Shown: positions 1 to 11,538, numbered from the stretch's first letter. The stretch: 64,000 nt of DNA from Rhodoferax sp. (GCF_028688795.1 NZ_JAQTXM010000006.1:103221-167220); one strand, 5' to 3'. Notes: generated by a model from the sequence alone, not told the origin. Translations and numbers: made by a program.

Positions 1-548
1 TGCAGCTTCCGGTAAAAATCTATCCCAAGCTGAGGCCTGTTCAGCGTGAACGCTTCGTCTCCAAACGCCCGTGCCAAACTTTCTGGCAGCTCATCGACTT
101 TGGCCGCTTGCATCAAGCTCACAAGACGTGCCGTCAGCTGACTTGCCGCCGCCTTGTCAATGGGTTTGCCCAGCTGATCCCGATAGGCGCTCAGCAACAT
201 GGCACGCGCCTCGTTGCGCTGCCGCACATCGCCGGAGATGGTGAGGTCGAGCACCAAGGACTCCAGCCTGGGGATGTCCAAGTCAAGCTGCTGCGTTCTG
301 GCCAACAACAAGGCCGCATCCGCATTTTTGGGGTTGCTACGGTAGATGTTTTGCACATAGGACAGTGTCAAATCATCCAGCGTTTGCTGTTGGTACAACT
401 GCTCAATCAGGGCATTGCGTGGAAAAATGGCCGTCAGTAACGCAACAACCAGCAAGGCCACCATGAGCAGCTGCCAATTGGCAGCCAGCTCCAGGCGGGC
501 TATTTGGCCGTCAACCCCGGCATATCGCTTCGAGCGGTCTGGCAACAT
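1..548 (-). CDS. pelB: PelB-like TPR/outer-membrane protein, N-terminal part (runs off the window)
   Basis: Open frame on the minus strand from an ATG at 548 to the window edge with no stop (about 182 codons). After a short polar N-terminus comes one hydrophobic segment (around residues 28-42, LLMVALLVVALLTAIFP), then a soluble alpha-helical region rich in Leu, Ala and Gln that looks like helical repeats. In known pel operons pelB follows pelA and encodes an inner-membrane-anchored TPR protein ending in an outer-membrane beta-barrel that exports Pel polysaccharide. The start lies inside the end of pelA, a 38-bp overlap in another frame, which suggests translational coupling. An in-frame TAG a short way upstream limits the start to this ATG or a nearby TTG. 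The call rests mainly on position behind pelA and on the TM-plus-repeat architecture; the barrel is outside the window. Confidence 0.7.
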   Translation of the reverse strand, partial: MLPDRSKRYAGVDGQIARLELAANWQLLMVALLVVALLTAIFPRNALIEQLYQQQTLDDLTLSYVQNIYRSNPKNADAALLLARTQQLDLDIPRLESLVLDLTISGDVRQRNEARAMLLSAYRDQLGKPIDKAAASQLTARLVSLMQAAKVDELPESLARAFGDEAFTLNRPQLGIDFYRKL

Positions 549-3282
549 GGTCTTGAATCTCAAAAAAACTAAGTCCGTCGACGTGGCGCTTGGGCGCTAG
601 CAACCGTCCACCCACACGCACCTGACACGCCTGAGCGTTCGCCAAAGTGAATCTGAGCGGCACATAGGCACTCAGGCTCCAGCGGTAGCCATTAGGCACG
701 CGTTCAAAGCCCTCAATTCGACCATTGGCGGACACCAGGCGAACGGCGTCTGAAGCCGTATCCCGCAATGCCAATTCAGCCGAACCGGCGCTCAAATGCG
801 CATACACGCTGCCCTGGTAGCTGGCAAAACCAGCTACCGATTCACTGGTGGCAAGGTCTGGTGCGCCCATGCTGGCGGGTAGGCGCAAAGTGCGCAAATC
901 ATGGGCACCACGCACGCGCCAACCGGAGGCAGTGCGGGCTACGGCCACGGTCTGGAAATCCAGCACTTTGCGCGCGTAATCAGCCACATACACCGGCGTG
1001 GTTTCCTGTGCCAACGCATAAGTGAACACTTTGTCGAGCGACTTCATGCCTGCCGCCTTGGTCGTGAGGTAGGTGTGAAAGTAGATGTTGATCGGTTTCA
1101 GGCGCTTTGGGGTTTCGGTGAATTCAAACGTTTCAATGACCCGCTCAAAACCATAAAACGGGCCCGTCCAGTTGTTGGTGTAGACGTTTTCATTTTGATT
1201 GGGGGCAAAGACCTGGTAGCCGCCAGCACGCGGTACACCCAGCCCTTCAACTTGCGTCACGGTGGGTTGTGAACGCGTGGCGATGGTGTCGCCGCCGTTC
1301 ATGTTTTGCACCTGCAATTTTTTGGTCCAAGACAGTGCGTCACTGCCAGGAATACAGTCACCGGTCCAGAAAAACATGCTGACCTTTTTGCCTGGCGGGG
1401 CCAGGCGGTCTTCGATGTAACTGATTGAGCCTTCAATTTCGCGCTGCAGATCAAACTGATAACCCGGCAAACGCAGGTTGTAGCCTTCATTGGCATCGTC
1501 CGCACTGGCTTTGCGCCAAACAAACGGATGCGAATAGCTGTGTGAGGCCATCGCCACATTGGGTGCTGCAAATATATCTTTGGCAATTTTTTCAGCCGCA
1601 CTGGACAAACCCGGGTACAGGCCCTGTGGTGACAGTTCGGCTTCAATCACCGAAATTGTCATGGGAATGGGGTACGTTTTGACAATGCGATCACGCACTA
1701 CCGCACCTGCCATGGGGTTCCCCGGCAATTCCGAGCGACTGATAAAACCATCGCCATCCATGTGCACCATGAGCATGCGTCGGCCCGACTCGGTGCTGAC
1801 ATCTGGCACAGGTAGGTCAGGCAAGCGCAGCGCCTGCTTGAAAAATGCGAAGGGGTCAATCACCCAGCGAATGCCAGACTCACCCGGTAACGCCACCAAA
1901 GAATGCGTGGTTAACACATAACCACCCCAAGGTGTCAGCGCCGCAGCAACCTGTGTGTCCGACCCGCGTGCCAGCTGGAGCAGTGGTCGACCAAGTTGAA
2001 TGGCCAACGGATAAAAGTCATCAACAGGTGCGGAAACTGCACGCTCGTAACCCAGCATGGCGTCCTTTTGGGCCACCCGCACAGGCTGGGTGCTTGCACG
2101 AGCCGGAGGCAATGAAAAACCCAGCTTTTTGCCCAATGGCGCTTCCATCAAAAAAGTGGGCGCGCCAAGCATGGCAATGGGCACCTGATCCGCACGCTGT
2201 TTTTCCAACCAGGCCAGCAAGACACGCTGATCTGCCTCCGAGGGCGTGGCATCAAGCCAAAGCAGTACTGCGGCGTAACGGCCCGGCAAAGAGAAACCAG
2301 GCAAATGCTGCGCGTCAAAGTACTCGGGTATGAACCCAAGGTACTGCAAGGGCATCGCACCATAACGCACCGGCGCCATTTGACGCAGCGCATAGTCGTC
2401 CTTCAAGACGCTGTGAATCACCGCCACACGCCGCGGCATGACCTCGACGGCCCCAACGCCCAACGAGGCCAGATCAGGCGTCGCAACCCAAGGCGTGAAG
2501 CCCGCATCCTTGATGCGCTTGGCTGTTGCACGGGCCAACTCGCGCTCAGCTGGCGGCACGTAATCAATCACCACCACGGGCAACTGGTATGCCTCATTGG
2601 CCCGCCGCAACTGCCCTGTGAGCCACTCGCGGTCCTCTGCAGGCACCACCTTGTACTGGCCCTTGCCCGCATCGAACCCCTGGAACAGCGACTCTGCCAC
2701 CACCATCTCCACCCGTTTGTGCGTCTGCGGCAAAATCTCAAAGCCACGGTTAAAAATCAATTTGATGTCAGGGTAGCGCGTTGCCAAAGCCTCCATCACG
2801 GCCACCATGCCAGCCTCTTGTATCGCCCGGGTTTCAGGCGTTTTGGCAAACAAGTGATAGGAATCAAGCGTGTCAAGAAAGAAGGTTCGGTAACCCTTGT
2901 CCCACAACGGCGCAATGACGCTGTCGGTAAAAAACCGGGGCCACTCAGGGCGCGACTGGTCAATCAGTCGGCTGCCCCAGTCCTTGTTCTCGCCGACCAG
3001 CCAGGTCGCCGGGATTTTTGTGGCATAGCCTCGCGAGGGTTGCACCTCGCCCAGCGCCACATAAGCCGCCAGCCGGGTATGCGTCAAGCCAATGGCTTTC
3101 GGATCTGGCACATGGTCCGGATCCACCACCACCAGATCAAAGGCCTGCAGCTCGCTCCAGGGCGGGTTGTCGCCATAGTAAAAAGCCACGGCCGGCCCCT
3201 CGTTTGCTGGTACCGCCAAAGCCGCAGGTGCCACCAAGCCAAGCCAAACCAGGCAACTCCAGAAAATATGTGACTTTTTCAA
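511..3282 (-). CDS. pelA: PelA: Pel polysaccharide hydrolase/deacetylase, secreted
   Basis: A 923-residue protein close to the 948 residues of Pseudomonas PelA. A signal peptide (residues 1-23, ending AALA) precedes a GH114-like endo-alpha-1,4-polygalactosaminidase domain (about 30-290; motifs FYYGDNPPW near the start, FLDTLDSYHLF in the middle). A middle region follows, then a polysaccharide-deacetylase-like domain beginning near residue 500 (MVHMDGDGFISRSE) with MASHSYSHPF as a metal-site-like motif. In the known system PelA deacetylates and trims the cationic exopolysaccharide Pel in the periplasm during export. The start codon is TTG, preceded at a short distance by AAGGGTTAGAG, a Shine-Dalgarno-like stretch belonging to the dispersed repeat. 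The gene lies directly downstream of xth on the same strand with only that repeat between them. pelB follows with overlap. Confidence 0.9.
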   Translation of the reverse strand: MKKSHIFWSCLVWLGLVAPAALAVPANEGPAVAFYYGDNPPWSELQAFDLVVVDPDHVPDPKAIGLTHTRLAAYVALGEVQPSRGYATKIPATWLVGENKDWGSRLIDQSRPEWPRFFTDSVIAPLWDKGYRTFFLDTLDSYHLFAKTPETRAIQEAGMVAVMEALATRYPDIKLIFNRGFEILPQTHKRVEMVVAESLFQGFDAGKGQYKVVPAEDREWLTGQLRRANEAYQLPVVVIDYVPPAERELARATAKRIKDAGFTPWVATPDLASLGVGAVEVMPRRVAVIHSVLKDDYALRQMAPVRYGAMPLQYLGFIPEYFDAQHLPGFSLPGRYAAVLLWLDATPSEADQRVLLAWLEKQRADQVPIAMLGAPTFLMEAPLGKKLGFSLPPARASTQPVRVAQKDAMLGYERAVSAPVDDFYPLAIQLGRPLLQLARGSDTQVAAALTPWGGYVLTTHSLVALPGESGIRWVIDPFAFFKQALRLPDLPVPDVSTESGRRMLMVHMDGDGFISRSELPGNPMAGAVVRDRIVKTYPIPMTISVIEAELSPQGLYPGLSSAAEKIAKDIFAAPNVAMASHSYSHPFVWRKASADDANEGYNLRLPGYQFDLQREIEGSISYIEDRLAPPGKKVSMFFWTGDCIPGSDALSWTKKLQVQNMNGGDTIATRSQPTVTQVEGLGVPRAGGYQVFAPNQNENVYTNNWTGPFYGFERVIETFEFTETPKRLKPINIYFHTYLTTKAAGMKSLDKVFTYALAQETTPVYVADYARKVLDFQTVAVARTASGWRVRGAHDLRTLRLPASMGAPDLATSESVAGFASYQGSVYAHLSAGSAELALRDTASDAVRLVSANGRIEGFERVPNGYRWSLSAYVPLRFTLANAQACQVRVGGRLLAPKRHVDGLSFFEIQDHVARPLEAICRG

Positions 3283-3329
3283 CTCTAACCCTTATTTAAT
3301 AAGCGTAAGCAGCTATAAATTAAATAGCA
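3283..3329 (-). repeat. Dispersed repeat copy R1 (xth-pelA junction)
   Basis: In the minus sense it carries the core ATAGCTGCTTACGC followed by the self-complementary CTTATTAAATAAG and then GGTTAGAG. It fills the whole interval between xth and pelA. Its outer edge contains the TAA stop of xth, and its inner edge ends one base before the pelA TTG start. Confidence 0.85.
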
Positions 3330-4117
3330 TATTCAATGCTGATGGGTGCATGATCTGAAAACTTCTCGCCTTTGTATATAGACACATGACGTGCTTGCGC
3401 GGCCCATGCCGGCGTGGCTAAATGGTAATCGAGTCTCCAACCCACATTCTTGGCGTAAGCCTGCCCCCGGTTGCTCCACCAGGTGTAGGCTTCATCCGTG
3501 GTGTCCGGGTGTAACTGGCGGTAAACATCTACCAGACCACCCTCACTGAGCAACTTGGTCATCCAGGCGCGCTCTTCGGGCAAAAAGCCTGAATTTTTCT
3601 GGTTGCTCTTCCAGTTTTTCAAATCAATGGCCTGGTGTGCAATGTTGACATCGCCGCACAGCACAAACTCACGCTCTGCCTTTAAGCGCTGAAGGTGTGG
3701 GTAAATCTCTTCCAGAAACCTGAACTTGGCCTGCTGGCGCTCTTCGCCGGACGAGCCGCTGGGAAAGTAGCAGCTGATGATGGAGCGCTTGACCTGGCCT
3801 GAGTCGAAACGCAGTTCTACGTAGCGCCCTTCCGCGTCAAAGTCAGGGTGGCCAAACCCCACCTTGACGTCGGTCGGCTCTTGGCGGGTGTACACCCCCA
3901 CGCCCGAGTAGCCTTTTTTCTGTGCAAAATGAAAATAGCCATTCAAGTCGGCCATCTGCTCAAAGCGGCCCACCACATCGCTAGCCTGGGCTTTGACTTC
4001 TTGCACACAAATACAATCAGGTGCCGTTTGGCTGACCCAGGCCTGCAGGCCTTTGCTGCTGGCTGAGCGAATACCATTGAGGTTGAGGCTGGTTAATTTG
4101 AACAAGGATTTTTCCAT
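3320..4117 (-). CDS. xth: Exodeoxyribonuclease III
   Basis: A 265-residue AP endonuclease/exonuclease III of usual length. Family motifs are LNLNGIRSA at the N-terminus, CVQEVKAQ with the metal-binding Glu, GDVNIAHQ in the centre, RLDYHLATP and FSDHAPI at the C-terminus, where the catalytic His lies. It acts in base-excision repair, cutting at abasic sites and resecting 3' ends. The ATG at 4117 shares two bases with the ATG of the divergent pyrE. A TTG at 4105 (giving [11 protein letters not shown]) is an alternative start and fits the usual family N-terminus better, so the first four residues are uncertain. The stop TAA lies in dispersed repeat R1. Confidence 0.95.
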   Translation of the reverse strand: MEKSLFKLTSLNLNGIRSASSKGLQAWVSQTAPDCICVQEVKAQASDVVGRFEQMADLNGYFHFAQKKGYSGVGVYTRQEPTDVKVGFGHPDFDAEGRYVELRFDSGQVKRSIISCYFPSGSSGEERQQAKFRFLEEIYPHLQRLKAEREFVLCGDVNIAHQAIDLKNWKSNQKNSGFLPEERAWMTKLLSEGGLVDVYRQLHPDTTDEAYTWWSNRGQAYAKNVGWRLDYHLATPAWAAQARHVSIYKGEKFSDHAPISIEYAI

Positions 4118-4838
4118 GACAGAGCGTAGTGAATTGCATGCCGAGCAAACCCCTCAACAGGACGCGTTGGCACAAGAATTTGTTCAGTTTGCGGTAGATT
4201 GTGGTGTGCTGCGCTTTGGCGAATTTAAAACCAAAGCCGGGCGGCTAAGCCCTTATTTTTTCAACGCCGGCCTGTTTGACGATGGCGCCAAGCTGGGTCG
4301 GTTGGCACAATTTTATGCGCAGCGCTTGCTGGCCAGCGGCATTGAATTTGACATGATTTTTGGCCCCGCCTACAAGGGTATTCCCCTAGGCGCTGCCTTG
4401 GCCGTGGAGCTGGCACGGCTCGGTCGCAATGTTCCTTTTGCCTACAACCGAAAGGAAGCCAAGGACCACGGCGAAGGTGGCACGCTGGTCGGCGCCCCCC
4501 TCAAAGGCCGTGTGCTGATTGTGGACGACGTCATGTCGGCCGGCACAGCCGCACGCGAGTCAATCGCCCTGATCCAGGCCGCGGGTGCAACCGCACATGC
4601 GGTTGTGATTGCGCTGGACCGGCAAGAAAAGGCCACCGAAGCCGGGCAAAACGTGGCACACAGCGCGGTGCAATATGTGCAACAGCAATTAGGTTTGCAG
4701 GTGTGTGCCATTGCCCGACTGGATGACCTGATGCTGTATCTGGAAAAACACAGCGTGGCTGGCTTGGCTGACGCGCAAGAGCGTGTACGCGCCTACCGCG
4801 CGCGCTACGGTGTGAGCGGGGCAGCCTCATGCCTTTGA
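4116..4838 (+). CDS. pyrE: Orotate phosphoribosyltransferase
   Basis: A 240-residue type I phosphoribosyltransferase that joins orotate to PRPP to make OMP in pyrimidine synthesis. The PRPP-binding signature [13 protein letters not shown] lies near residue 130, and the flexible loop [14 protein letters not shown] near 110. AAGGA at 4104-4108, 7 bases before the ATG at 4116, supports this start; an upstream in-frame ATG at 3993 would run through xth antisense and is not credible. Its promoter must therefore lie within xth. The 3' end overlaps the next gene by 10 bases. Confidence 0.96.
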   Translation: MTERSELHAEQTPQQDALAQEFVQFAVDCGVLRFGEFKTKAGRLSPYFFNAGLFDDGAKLGRLAQFYAQRLLASGIEFDMIFGPAYKGIPLGAALAVELARLGRNVPFAYNRKEAKDHGEGGTLVGAPLKGRVLIVDDVMSAGTAARESIALIQAAGATAHAVVIALDRQEKATEAGQNVAHSAVQYVQQQLGLQVCAIARLDDLMLYLEKHSVAGLADAQERVRAYRARYGVSGAASCL

Positions 4839-5500
4839 CCCCGCGCCTAGGGCTAACGCGCCCCCTGGCAGCGGCGCTGTTGGGGGCCATCTGCACAACA
4901 CTTGCAGCGCAAACCACCGCGCCCACGCCAGAGATCTACACTTGCATTGACGCCAAAGGCCGCAAGCTCACGTCGGACCGAAAGATCGCCGAATGCGTTG
5001 ACAGGGAGCAGCAAATTCTGAACCCCAGTGGCACCGTCAAAGCCAGAATTGGACCAAACCTGACGGCGCAGGAACACAACGATATTGAAACCAAAGCTCG
5101 TGCCATGCAACAGGAACGGACGCGCTTGGAGGAAGATAAAAAGCGGGACCGTGCCCTGCTGATTCGCTACCCGAACAAGTCGCTACACCAGAAGGAAAGA
5201 GCCGAATCGCTGCGCCAGGTGATGCTGGTCAAACAAGCGGCTGTGCTGCGCGTGACCGAACTGCTCGCAGAGCGGGGCAAGCTTCTTGATGAGATGGCTT
5301 TTTACACCAAAGACCCCAGCAAAGCACCTGTCAGACTGCGCCAACAGCTAGATGCAGTGGCGCAAGCCTTGGCTGCGCAAGGCCGGTTTTTGGCAGACAA
5401 AGACAACGAAATGGCGCGAACCAATGCACGCTTTGACGAAGAGCTGTCGCGCCTGCAACCGCTCTGGAACATGAACGCAGCGGCCAAAACTGCCAAGTAG
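4829..5500 (+). CDS. Secreted DUF4124-type protein with coiled coil
   Basis: 223 residues. An N-terminal signal peptide (about residues 1-27, hydrophobic run [15 protein letters not shown]) is followed by a short DUF4124-like segment, [17 protein letters not shown], with a conserved Cys and a second Cys in IAECVDREQ. The rest is charged and strongly helical (residues 75-215, many Glu, Arg, Gln and Leu), probably a coiled coil. DUF4124 proteins are common, poorly characterised periplasmic proteins of Betaproteobacteria. The gene begins inside the end of pyrE in another frame, so it is probably co-transcribed and coupled with it. Function unknown. Confidence 0.8.
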   Translation: MPLTPRLGLTRPLAAALLGAICTTLAAQTTAPTPEIYTCIDAKGRKLTSDRKIAECVDREQQILNPSGTVKARIGPNLTAQEHNDIETKARAMQQERTRLEEDKKRDRALLIRYPNKSLHQKERAESLRQVMLVKQAAVLRVTELLAERGKLLDEMAFYTKDPSKAPVRLRQQLDAVAQALAAQGRFLADKDNEMARTNARFDEELSRLQPLWNMNAAAKTAK

Positions 5501-5513
5501 CGAACAAGGTCAG

Positions 5514-6995
5514 TTAAGACACCAGTTTTTGTCGCAACAAATCGTTGACCTGCTGCGGGTTCGCCTTGCCCTGGCTGCCTTTCATGATCTGCCCCACCAA
5601 AGCATTGAGCGCCTTGGTGTTGCCGGCACGAAACTCGTCCACATTCTTCGGGTTAGCCGCCAACACGGCATCTACAATTTTTTCCAGTGCCCCGGTGTCA
5701 TTCATCTGCTTGAGGCCTTTGGCTTCGATGACGGCATCAACATCGCTGCCTGGCACCGACCACAGCACATCCACAACCTGACGCGCGGCGTTGTTAGAGA
5801 TGGTGCCATCCTGAATTCGTGTCACCAATTGCGCCAGTTGCGCTGGCGTGACTGGTGCAGCACCGATCTCGATCTCATCTACATTGGCGCGACGCGCCAA
5901 CTCACCCATGATCCAGTTGCCGACCAGCTTGGGCTGGCCGCAGGCCTTGGCGGCGGCTTCAAAATACGCTGCCACCTCGCGGCTTTGCGTCAGGGCCGTG
6001 GCGTCGTAATCGGACAGGCCGAAATCGTCCACAAAGCGCTGGGCCATCACACGCGGCAACTCGGTCATCTCGGCACGCACACGCGCTACCCACTCTGGCG
6101 CCACCACTAAAGGCGGCAGGTCGGGGTCAGGAAAATAGCGGTAGTCTGCGGCGTCTTCCTTGGTGCGCATGGCCCGTGTTTCACCGGTGTCGGCGTTGAA
6201 CAGCACGGTGGCTTGCTGGATGGCACGGCCATCTTCAAGCTCTTCAATCTGCCAGCGAATCTCGTAATCAATAGCCTGCTGCATGAACTTGAAACTGTTG
6301 AGGTTCTTGATCTCGCGGCGCGTACCTAGCTCTGCGCCGGGCTTGCGCACCGACACATTGGCATCGCAGCGAAACGAACCCTCTTGCATGTTGCCGTCAC
6401 AGATGCCAATCCAGGTGACAATTTTGTGCAGCTCTTTGGCGTAGGCCACGGCCTCTGCGCTGGAGCGCATGTCGGGCTCGGTCACAATTTCCAGCAGCGG
6501 CGTACCGGCACGGTTCAAGTCAATGCCAGTTTGACCAATGAAATCTTCGTGCAGCGACTTGCCGGCATCTTCTTCCAGATGGGCGCGCACCAGTCGAACC
6601 GATTTTTTCTCATCGCCCAGGTAAAACTCGACCGCGCCTCCGTGCACCACCGGGATCTCAAATTGACTGATCTGGTAGCCTTTGGGCAGGTCGGGGTAAA
6701 AGTAGTTTTTGCGGGCAAAAACACTGCGCGGTGCAATGTGTGACCCTACAGCCAAACCGAATTCAATGGCACGCTCGACCGCACCCTTGTTCATCACCGG
6801 CAACGTACCAGGCAGCGCCAAATCCACAGCACACGCCTGAGTATTGGGCTCGGCGCCGAACGCGGTGGGGGCACGGCTGAAAATCTTGGATTTCGTGGAC
6901 AACTGGGAATGTGTTTCAAACCCAATCACCACTTCGTAACCCCTCACCAACAGAGACTTGGTCGCTGGTTTTTTCTCTTCGACAGTTGTGTTCAT
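5514..6995 (-). CDS. gatB: Asp-tRNA(Asn)/Glu-tRNA(Gln) amidotransferase subunit B
   Basis: 493 residues. GatB binds the misacylated tRNA and, with GatA and GatC, converts Glu-tRNA(Gln) or Asp-tRNA(Asn) to the amidated form in the cytoplasm. Typical sequences are the N-terminal [13 protein letters not shown], then [35 protein letters not shown] and the C-terminal YqeY-like tail ending [13 protein letters not shown]. The ATG at 6995 is chosen because AAGGAA lies just upstream and it begins 2 bases after the gatA stop; a longer frame to 7028 would overlap gatA. Last gene of the gatC-gatA-gatB operon. Confidence 0.96.
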   Translation of the reverse strand: MNTTVEEKKPATKSLLVRGYEVVIGFETHSQLSTKSKIFSRAPTAFGAEPNTQACAVDLALPGTLPVMNKGAVERAIEFGLAVGSHIAPRSVFARKNYFYPDLPKGYQISQFEIPVVHGGAVEFYLGDEKKSVRLVRAHLEEDAGKSLHEDFIGQTGIDLNRAGTPLLEIVTEPDMRSSAEAVAYAKELHKIVTWIGICDGNMQEGSFRCDANVSVRKPGAELGTRREIKNLNSFKFMQQAIDYEIRWQIEELEDGRAIQQATVLFNADTGETRAMRTKEDAADYRYFPDPDLPPLVVAPEWVARVRAEMTELPRVMAQRFVDDFGLSDYDATALTQSREVAAYFEAAAKACGQPKLVGNWIMGELARRANVDEIEIGAAPVTPAQLAQLVTRIQDGTISNNAARQVVDVLWSVPGSDVDAVIEAKGLKQMNDTGALEKIVDAVLAANPKNVDEFRAGNTKALNALVGQIMKGSQGKANPQQVNDLLRQKLVS

Positions 6996-6997
6996 GT

Positions 6998-8494
6998 TCA
7001 GATTCCTTGTGGCTTGGCGGCATGCCAATGGGTGGCTTGCTGAAAACGGTGGGCCACGTTCAGCAGTCGCGCCTCCTGCAGGTAATTGCCAATCAGTTGC
7101 AGGCCCACGGGCAAGTTCCCGGCACCAAAACCTACCGGCAAACTCATGCCCGGCAAACCCGCAAGCGAGGCTGGGAGCGTGAAAATATCGGCCAAATAAT
7201 CTGCCAGCGGGTCACTGTGCCCCCCAAGCTTCCAGGCCACGGTGGGTGCCACCGGCCCGGCGATCACATCGCAGACCTTCAAGGCCTGCTGAAAATCATC
7301 CGCAATCATGCGGCGGATTTTTTGCGCCTGCAGGTAGTACGCGTCGTAATAGCCATGGCTAAGCACATAGGTGCCGATCATGATGCGGCGCTTGACCTCA
7401 TCGCCGAAACCTTGGGCGCGGGTTTGCAAGTACATGTCGTTCAAATCGGTGTACTTGTCGGCCCTAAAGCCAAACTTGACACCATCAAACCGGCTCAGGT
7501 TGCTGGACGCTTCTGCCGGGGCAATGATGTAGTAGACCGGAATGGACAACTCTGTGCGCGGCAGAGAAATCGGCACCAGCTTGGCCCCCAGTTTCTCAAA
7601 TTCCGTCAACGCTGCATCAACAGCCGCCCGCACATCAGGCGCCAGCCCCTCACCAAAAAATTCGGCGGGCACACCCACGCGCAATCCAGCCAGATCAGCC
7701 GTCAGCGAGCGAGAGAAGTCCTCGGCGGGCGCATCCAGCGAGGTGGAGTCACGGTCCGGGTCAGGGCCACACATGGCACTGAGCAACAAGGCACAGTCTT
7801 CGGCGGTGCGGGCGATGGGGCCAGCCTGGTCCAGGCTGGAGGCAAACGCCACCATGCCGTAGCGCGACGCACGACCATAGGTGGGCTTGATGCCCGTCAC
7901 GCCACAAAACGAGGCGGGTTGGCGAATCGAGCCGCCGGTGTCGGTGCCCGTCGCCGCTGGCGTCAGCCGCGCCGCAACCGCTGCCGCACTGCCGCCAGAC
8001 GACCCACCCGGCGTGCAAGTGGTGTCCCACGGATTTTTGACCCGACCGTAGGCCGAGTTTTCATTGGCTGACCCCATGGCGAATTCGTCGCAATTGAGCT
8101 TGCCCAGAGTCACCATGCCAGCCCCCAGAGCACCGCCCGGCACACCAGCGCCTAACTTGGCCACCACGGTGGCATCAAAAGGGGAGATGTAGCCCTTGAG
8201 CATTTTGGAGCCCGCCGTGGACGCAAAATCTCGCGTCACAAAAATGTCTTTGTGCGCCAACGGGACGCCCTCAAGGGCTCCAGCTGTGCCAGAGGCCAGA
8301 CGCGCGTCAGACGCACGGGCTTGTGCCAGCGTGGCATCGGGCTGAACATCCAGAAAAGCGCCCAGACCGGCATGAACTGCGCCTCGGGTCAAAAAATGCT
8401 GGGCGGTCTCAAGCGCGGAAACTTTGCGCTCGCGCAACAGGGCGGCCAATTGGGCCACCGTCAGATCATGCAGATCAGCTGAAATTTGGGTCAT
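6998..8494 (-). CDS. gatA: Glu-tRNA(Gln) amidotransferase subunit A (amidase)
   Basis: 498 residues, an amidase-signature enzyme that releases ammonia from glutamine for transamidation. The Ser-Ser-Lys centre is visible: Lys in LAHKDIF (about residue 81), the Gly/Ser-rich loop [11 protein letters not shown] (about 155-165), and the nucleophile region [12 protein letters not shown] (about 178-189). Length is normal for the family. It lies 18 bases after gatC and 2 bases before gatB on the same strand. Confidence 0.97.
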   Translation of the reverse strand: MTQISADLHDLTVAQLAALLRERKVSALETAQHFLTRGAVHAGLGAFLDVQPDATLAQARASDARLASGTAGALEGVPLAHKDIFVTRDFASTAGSKMLKGYISPFDATVVAKLGAGVPGGALGAGMVTLGKLNCDEFAMGSANENSAYGRVKNPWDTTCTPGGSSGGSAAAVAARLTPAATGTDTGGSIRQPASFCGVTGIKPTYGRASRYGMVAFASSLDQAGPIARTAEDCALLLSAMCGPDPDRDSTSLDAPAEDFSRSLTADLAGLRVGVPAEFFGEGLAPDVRAAVDAALTEFEKLGAKLVPISLPRTELSIPVYYIIAPAEASSNLSRFDGVKFGFRADKYTDLNDMYLQTRAQGFGDEVKRRIMIGTYVLSHGYYDAYYLQAQKIRRMIADDFQQALKVCDVIAGPVAPTVAWKLGGHSDPLADYLADIFTLPASLAGLPGMSLPVGFGAGNLPVGLQLIGNYLQEARLLNVAHRFQQATHWHAAKPQGI

Positions 8495-8512
8495 GATGAA
8501 TTGATGGTATTT

Positions 8513-8812
8513 TTATTCGATCACCCGCGGCACCAAAAACAGACCGTTTTCAAGTGCCGGGGCGTTGCGCTGGTTGGCTTCGCGCTGGTTGGGTTCACTG
8601 GCCACGTCGTCACGCAAGCGCAAGGCCACGTCGCCCATGATGTCGAGTGGGTGTGCCAACGGGGTGATGCCGGTGGTGTCCACGGCACGCATTTTCTCCA
8701 CAATGCCAAAAAAATCATTCAGTTGCGGGCGCAGGCGCTCGCGCTCGTCAGAGGCCAGCCCAAGGCGAGCCAGGTGGGCCAGGCGGTCAATATCGGCAGC
8801 AGAAAGTGACAT
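8513..8812 (-). CDS. gatC: Glu-tRNA(Gln) amidotransferase subunit C
   Basis: 99 residues, the usual size of GatC, the belt-like subunit that stabilises the GatA-GatB complex. N-terminal [17 protein letters not shown] and the central [14 protein letters not shown] are family-typical. It is the first gene of the gat operon and is divergent from mreB, so the 197-bp interval 8813-9009 should hold promoters for both. I could not pick out convincing -35/-10 pairs there. Confidence 0.95.
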   Translation of the reverse strand: MSLSAADIDRLAHLARLGLASDERERLRPQLNDFFGIVEKMRAVDTTGITPLAHPLDIMGDVALRLRDDVASEPNQREANQRNAPALENGLFLVPRVIE

Positions 8813-8952
8813 GGATTAGCATTCGAAACAGGGTGTAAAACTACGCAAAGCCCGACTTTTCGGGGCGTTGCTCGCAGGCGATGGGTTATTATCTCGCCTT
8901 TGACCAGTGACGCTTCCGCGCGCGGCTTTTCACTGACAACACACCCTTTTGA

Positions 8953-10053
<1,101 letters not shown>

Positions 10054-10068
10054 GCGGATTGAGCAGCG

Positions 10069-10983
10069 ATGCCGCTTGGTACGCTGGACGGAACGCCCCC
10101 ACCCTTTTTCAGACAGGGCCCATCAGCCCTGTCTAAATTGATGCTTTTCAGCACGCTGGCGCTGTTGCTGATGGTGGCCGATGCACGCTTTCATGTGACC
10201 CAGCCGTTGCGAACCTTGCTTGCTGCCGCCTTGTACCCGGTGCAATGGGTTGCCCTGCGACCGGTGATATGGGCGCAGGGTGGGAGCCAGTACTTTGAGA
10301 CGCTCAACACCTCACAAACCAAAGAAGCTGCGGCGCAATACCAGCTGGGGCTGCAGTCACAGCGTGCCTTGCAGGTGGAACAACTAACGCTTGAGAACAC
10401 GCGCTTGCGTGCGCTGCTGGCGATGCGTGAGCGCCTGAACACTCCCGCCCTGGCGGCCCAAGTGCTGTACGACGCAGCCGACCCCTACAGCCGCAAAGTG
10501 ATCATCGACAAAGGCGCGTTGGCCGCCGTGCTGCCGGGCGCGCCTGTGCTCGACGAGGCCGGCATTCTGGGTCAGGTGACCCGGGTCTACCCTTTGGTGA
10601 GCGAGGTCACGCTGGTCACTGATCGCAACCAGGCGATCCCCGTGCTCAATGTGCGCACCGGCGTGCGCGCACTGGCGTTTGGCGACTCGGCGTCTCGCAG
10701 CGGCACGCTGGAGCTGCGCTTTATCGATGCCAATGTCGACATGGTCGCCGGCGACTTGCTGACCACCAGCGGCGTCGATGGCATCTACCCGCCTGGCCTG
10801 CCCGTGGCAAAAGTGCTCAAGATTGAGCGACGCGCCGACTCAGCATTTGCACGCATCACCTGCGCGCCGGTGGCCGGGGTGGCTGGTAGCCTGCATGTGC
10901 TGGTCTTGCACCCGCTGGCCGGTCAAATTCTGGCGCGTCCGGAGCCTGAAGCAGCACCGGTCAAAAAAGGAGCCAAGCCATGA
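10069..10983 (+). CDS. mreC: Rod-shape determining protein MreC
   Basis: 304 residues. A short cytoplasmic N-terminus is followed by one membrane anchor (about residues 24-40, LMLFSTLALLLMVADA), a helical coiled-coil region (70-120, rich in Gln, Leu and Glu, ending LRALLAMRERL), and the two-barrel periplasmic domain (KVIIDKGALAAVLPGAPVL, then VTLVTDRNQAIPVLNVRTG). MreC links MreB to the PBP2-RodA synthase. It starts 15 bases after mreB and overlaps mreD by 4 bases (ATGA). Confidence 0.95.
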   Translation: MPLGTLDGTPPPFFRQGPSALSKLMLFSTLALLLMVADARFHVTQPLRTLLAAALYPVQWVALRPVIWAQGGSQYFETLNTSQTKEAAAQYQLGLQSQRALQVEQLTLENTRLRALLAMRERLNTPALAAQVLYDAADPYSRKVIIDKGALAAVLPGAPVLDEAGILGQVTRVYPLVSEVTLVTDRNQAIPVLNVRTGVRALAFGDSASRSGTLELRFIDANVDMVAGDLLTTSGVDGIYPPGLPVAKVLKIERRADSAFARITCAPVAGVAGSLHVLVLHPLAGQILARPEPEAAPVKKGAKP

Positions 10984-11510
10984 TCATGCCGCGTGGCCAG
11001 CAACTGCTGTTGCCCGCCAGCCCCTTGTTCATCTGGAGCAGCCTGGTGCTGGCCCTGACGGCCAATATGCTGATCAACATGGGCTTGCTGGGGCGCGCTG
11101 CCTGGCAACCCGATGTGCTGGCTTTGGTGCTGGTGTTCTGGACCGTACACCAGCCCTTGCGCGTGGGTGTGGGCACGGCATTCGTGCTGGGTCTGGCGGT
11201 GGACGTGCACCAAAGCGCCCTACTGGGCCAACATGCGCTGGCCTACACGGCTTTAAGCTTTCTGGCCATTGCCATTCACCGCCGCCTGTTGTGGTTCAGT
11301 GTGCCGTCACAAGCTGCGCAAGTGTTACCACTGTTTGTCACGGCGCACGCCCTGGCCTTGGTGGTGCGCCTGCTGGCTGGTGGTGATGCGCCGGGCTGGT
11401 CGATGCTGCTGGCGCCTTTGCTTGAGGCACTACTGTGGCCATTGGTCAGCGTGCTGCTGCTGATACCGCAAAGGCGCGCGCCCAACCCTGACGCCAACCG
11501 CCCGCTGTGA
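10980..11510 (+). CDS. mreD: Rod-shape determining protein MreD
   Basis: 176 residues, mostly hydrophobic with about five predicted membrane segments. The central VLVFWTVHQPLRVGVGTAFVLG and the following GLAVDVHQSALLGQHAL are typical of MreD. It is an integral membrane elongasome component. Its start overlaps the mreC stop by 4 bases, so translation is probably coupled. Confidence 0.93.
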   Translation: MIMPRGQQLLLPASPLFIWSSLVLALTANMLINMGLLGRAAWQPDVLALVLVFWTVHQPLRVGVGTAFVLGLAVDVHQSALLGQHALAYTALSFLAIAIHRRLLWFSVPSQAAQVLPLFVTAHALALVVRLLAGGDAPGWSMLLAPLLEALLWPLVSVLLLIPQRRAPNPDANRPL

Positions 11511-11538
11511 GCAGTCTGACTGCTGACGCCCTGGTGCC

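Noticed and set aside
6911..8071. 386-codon plus-strand frame opposite gatA/gatB
   Set aside because: Antisense to two conserved genes, basic low-complexity product, no ribosome-binding site.
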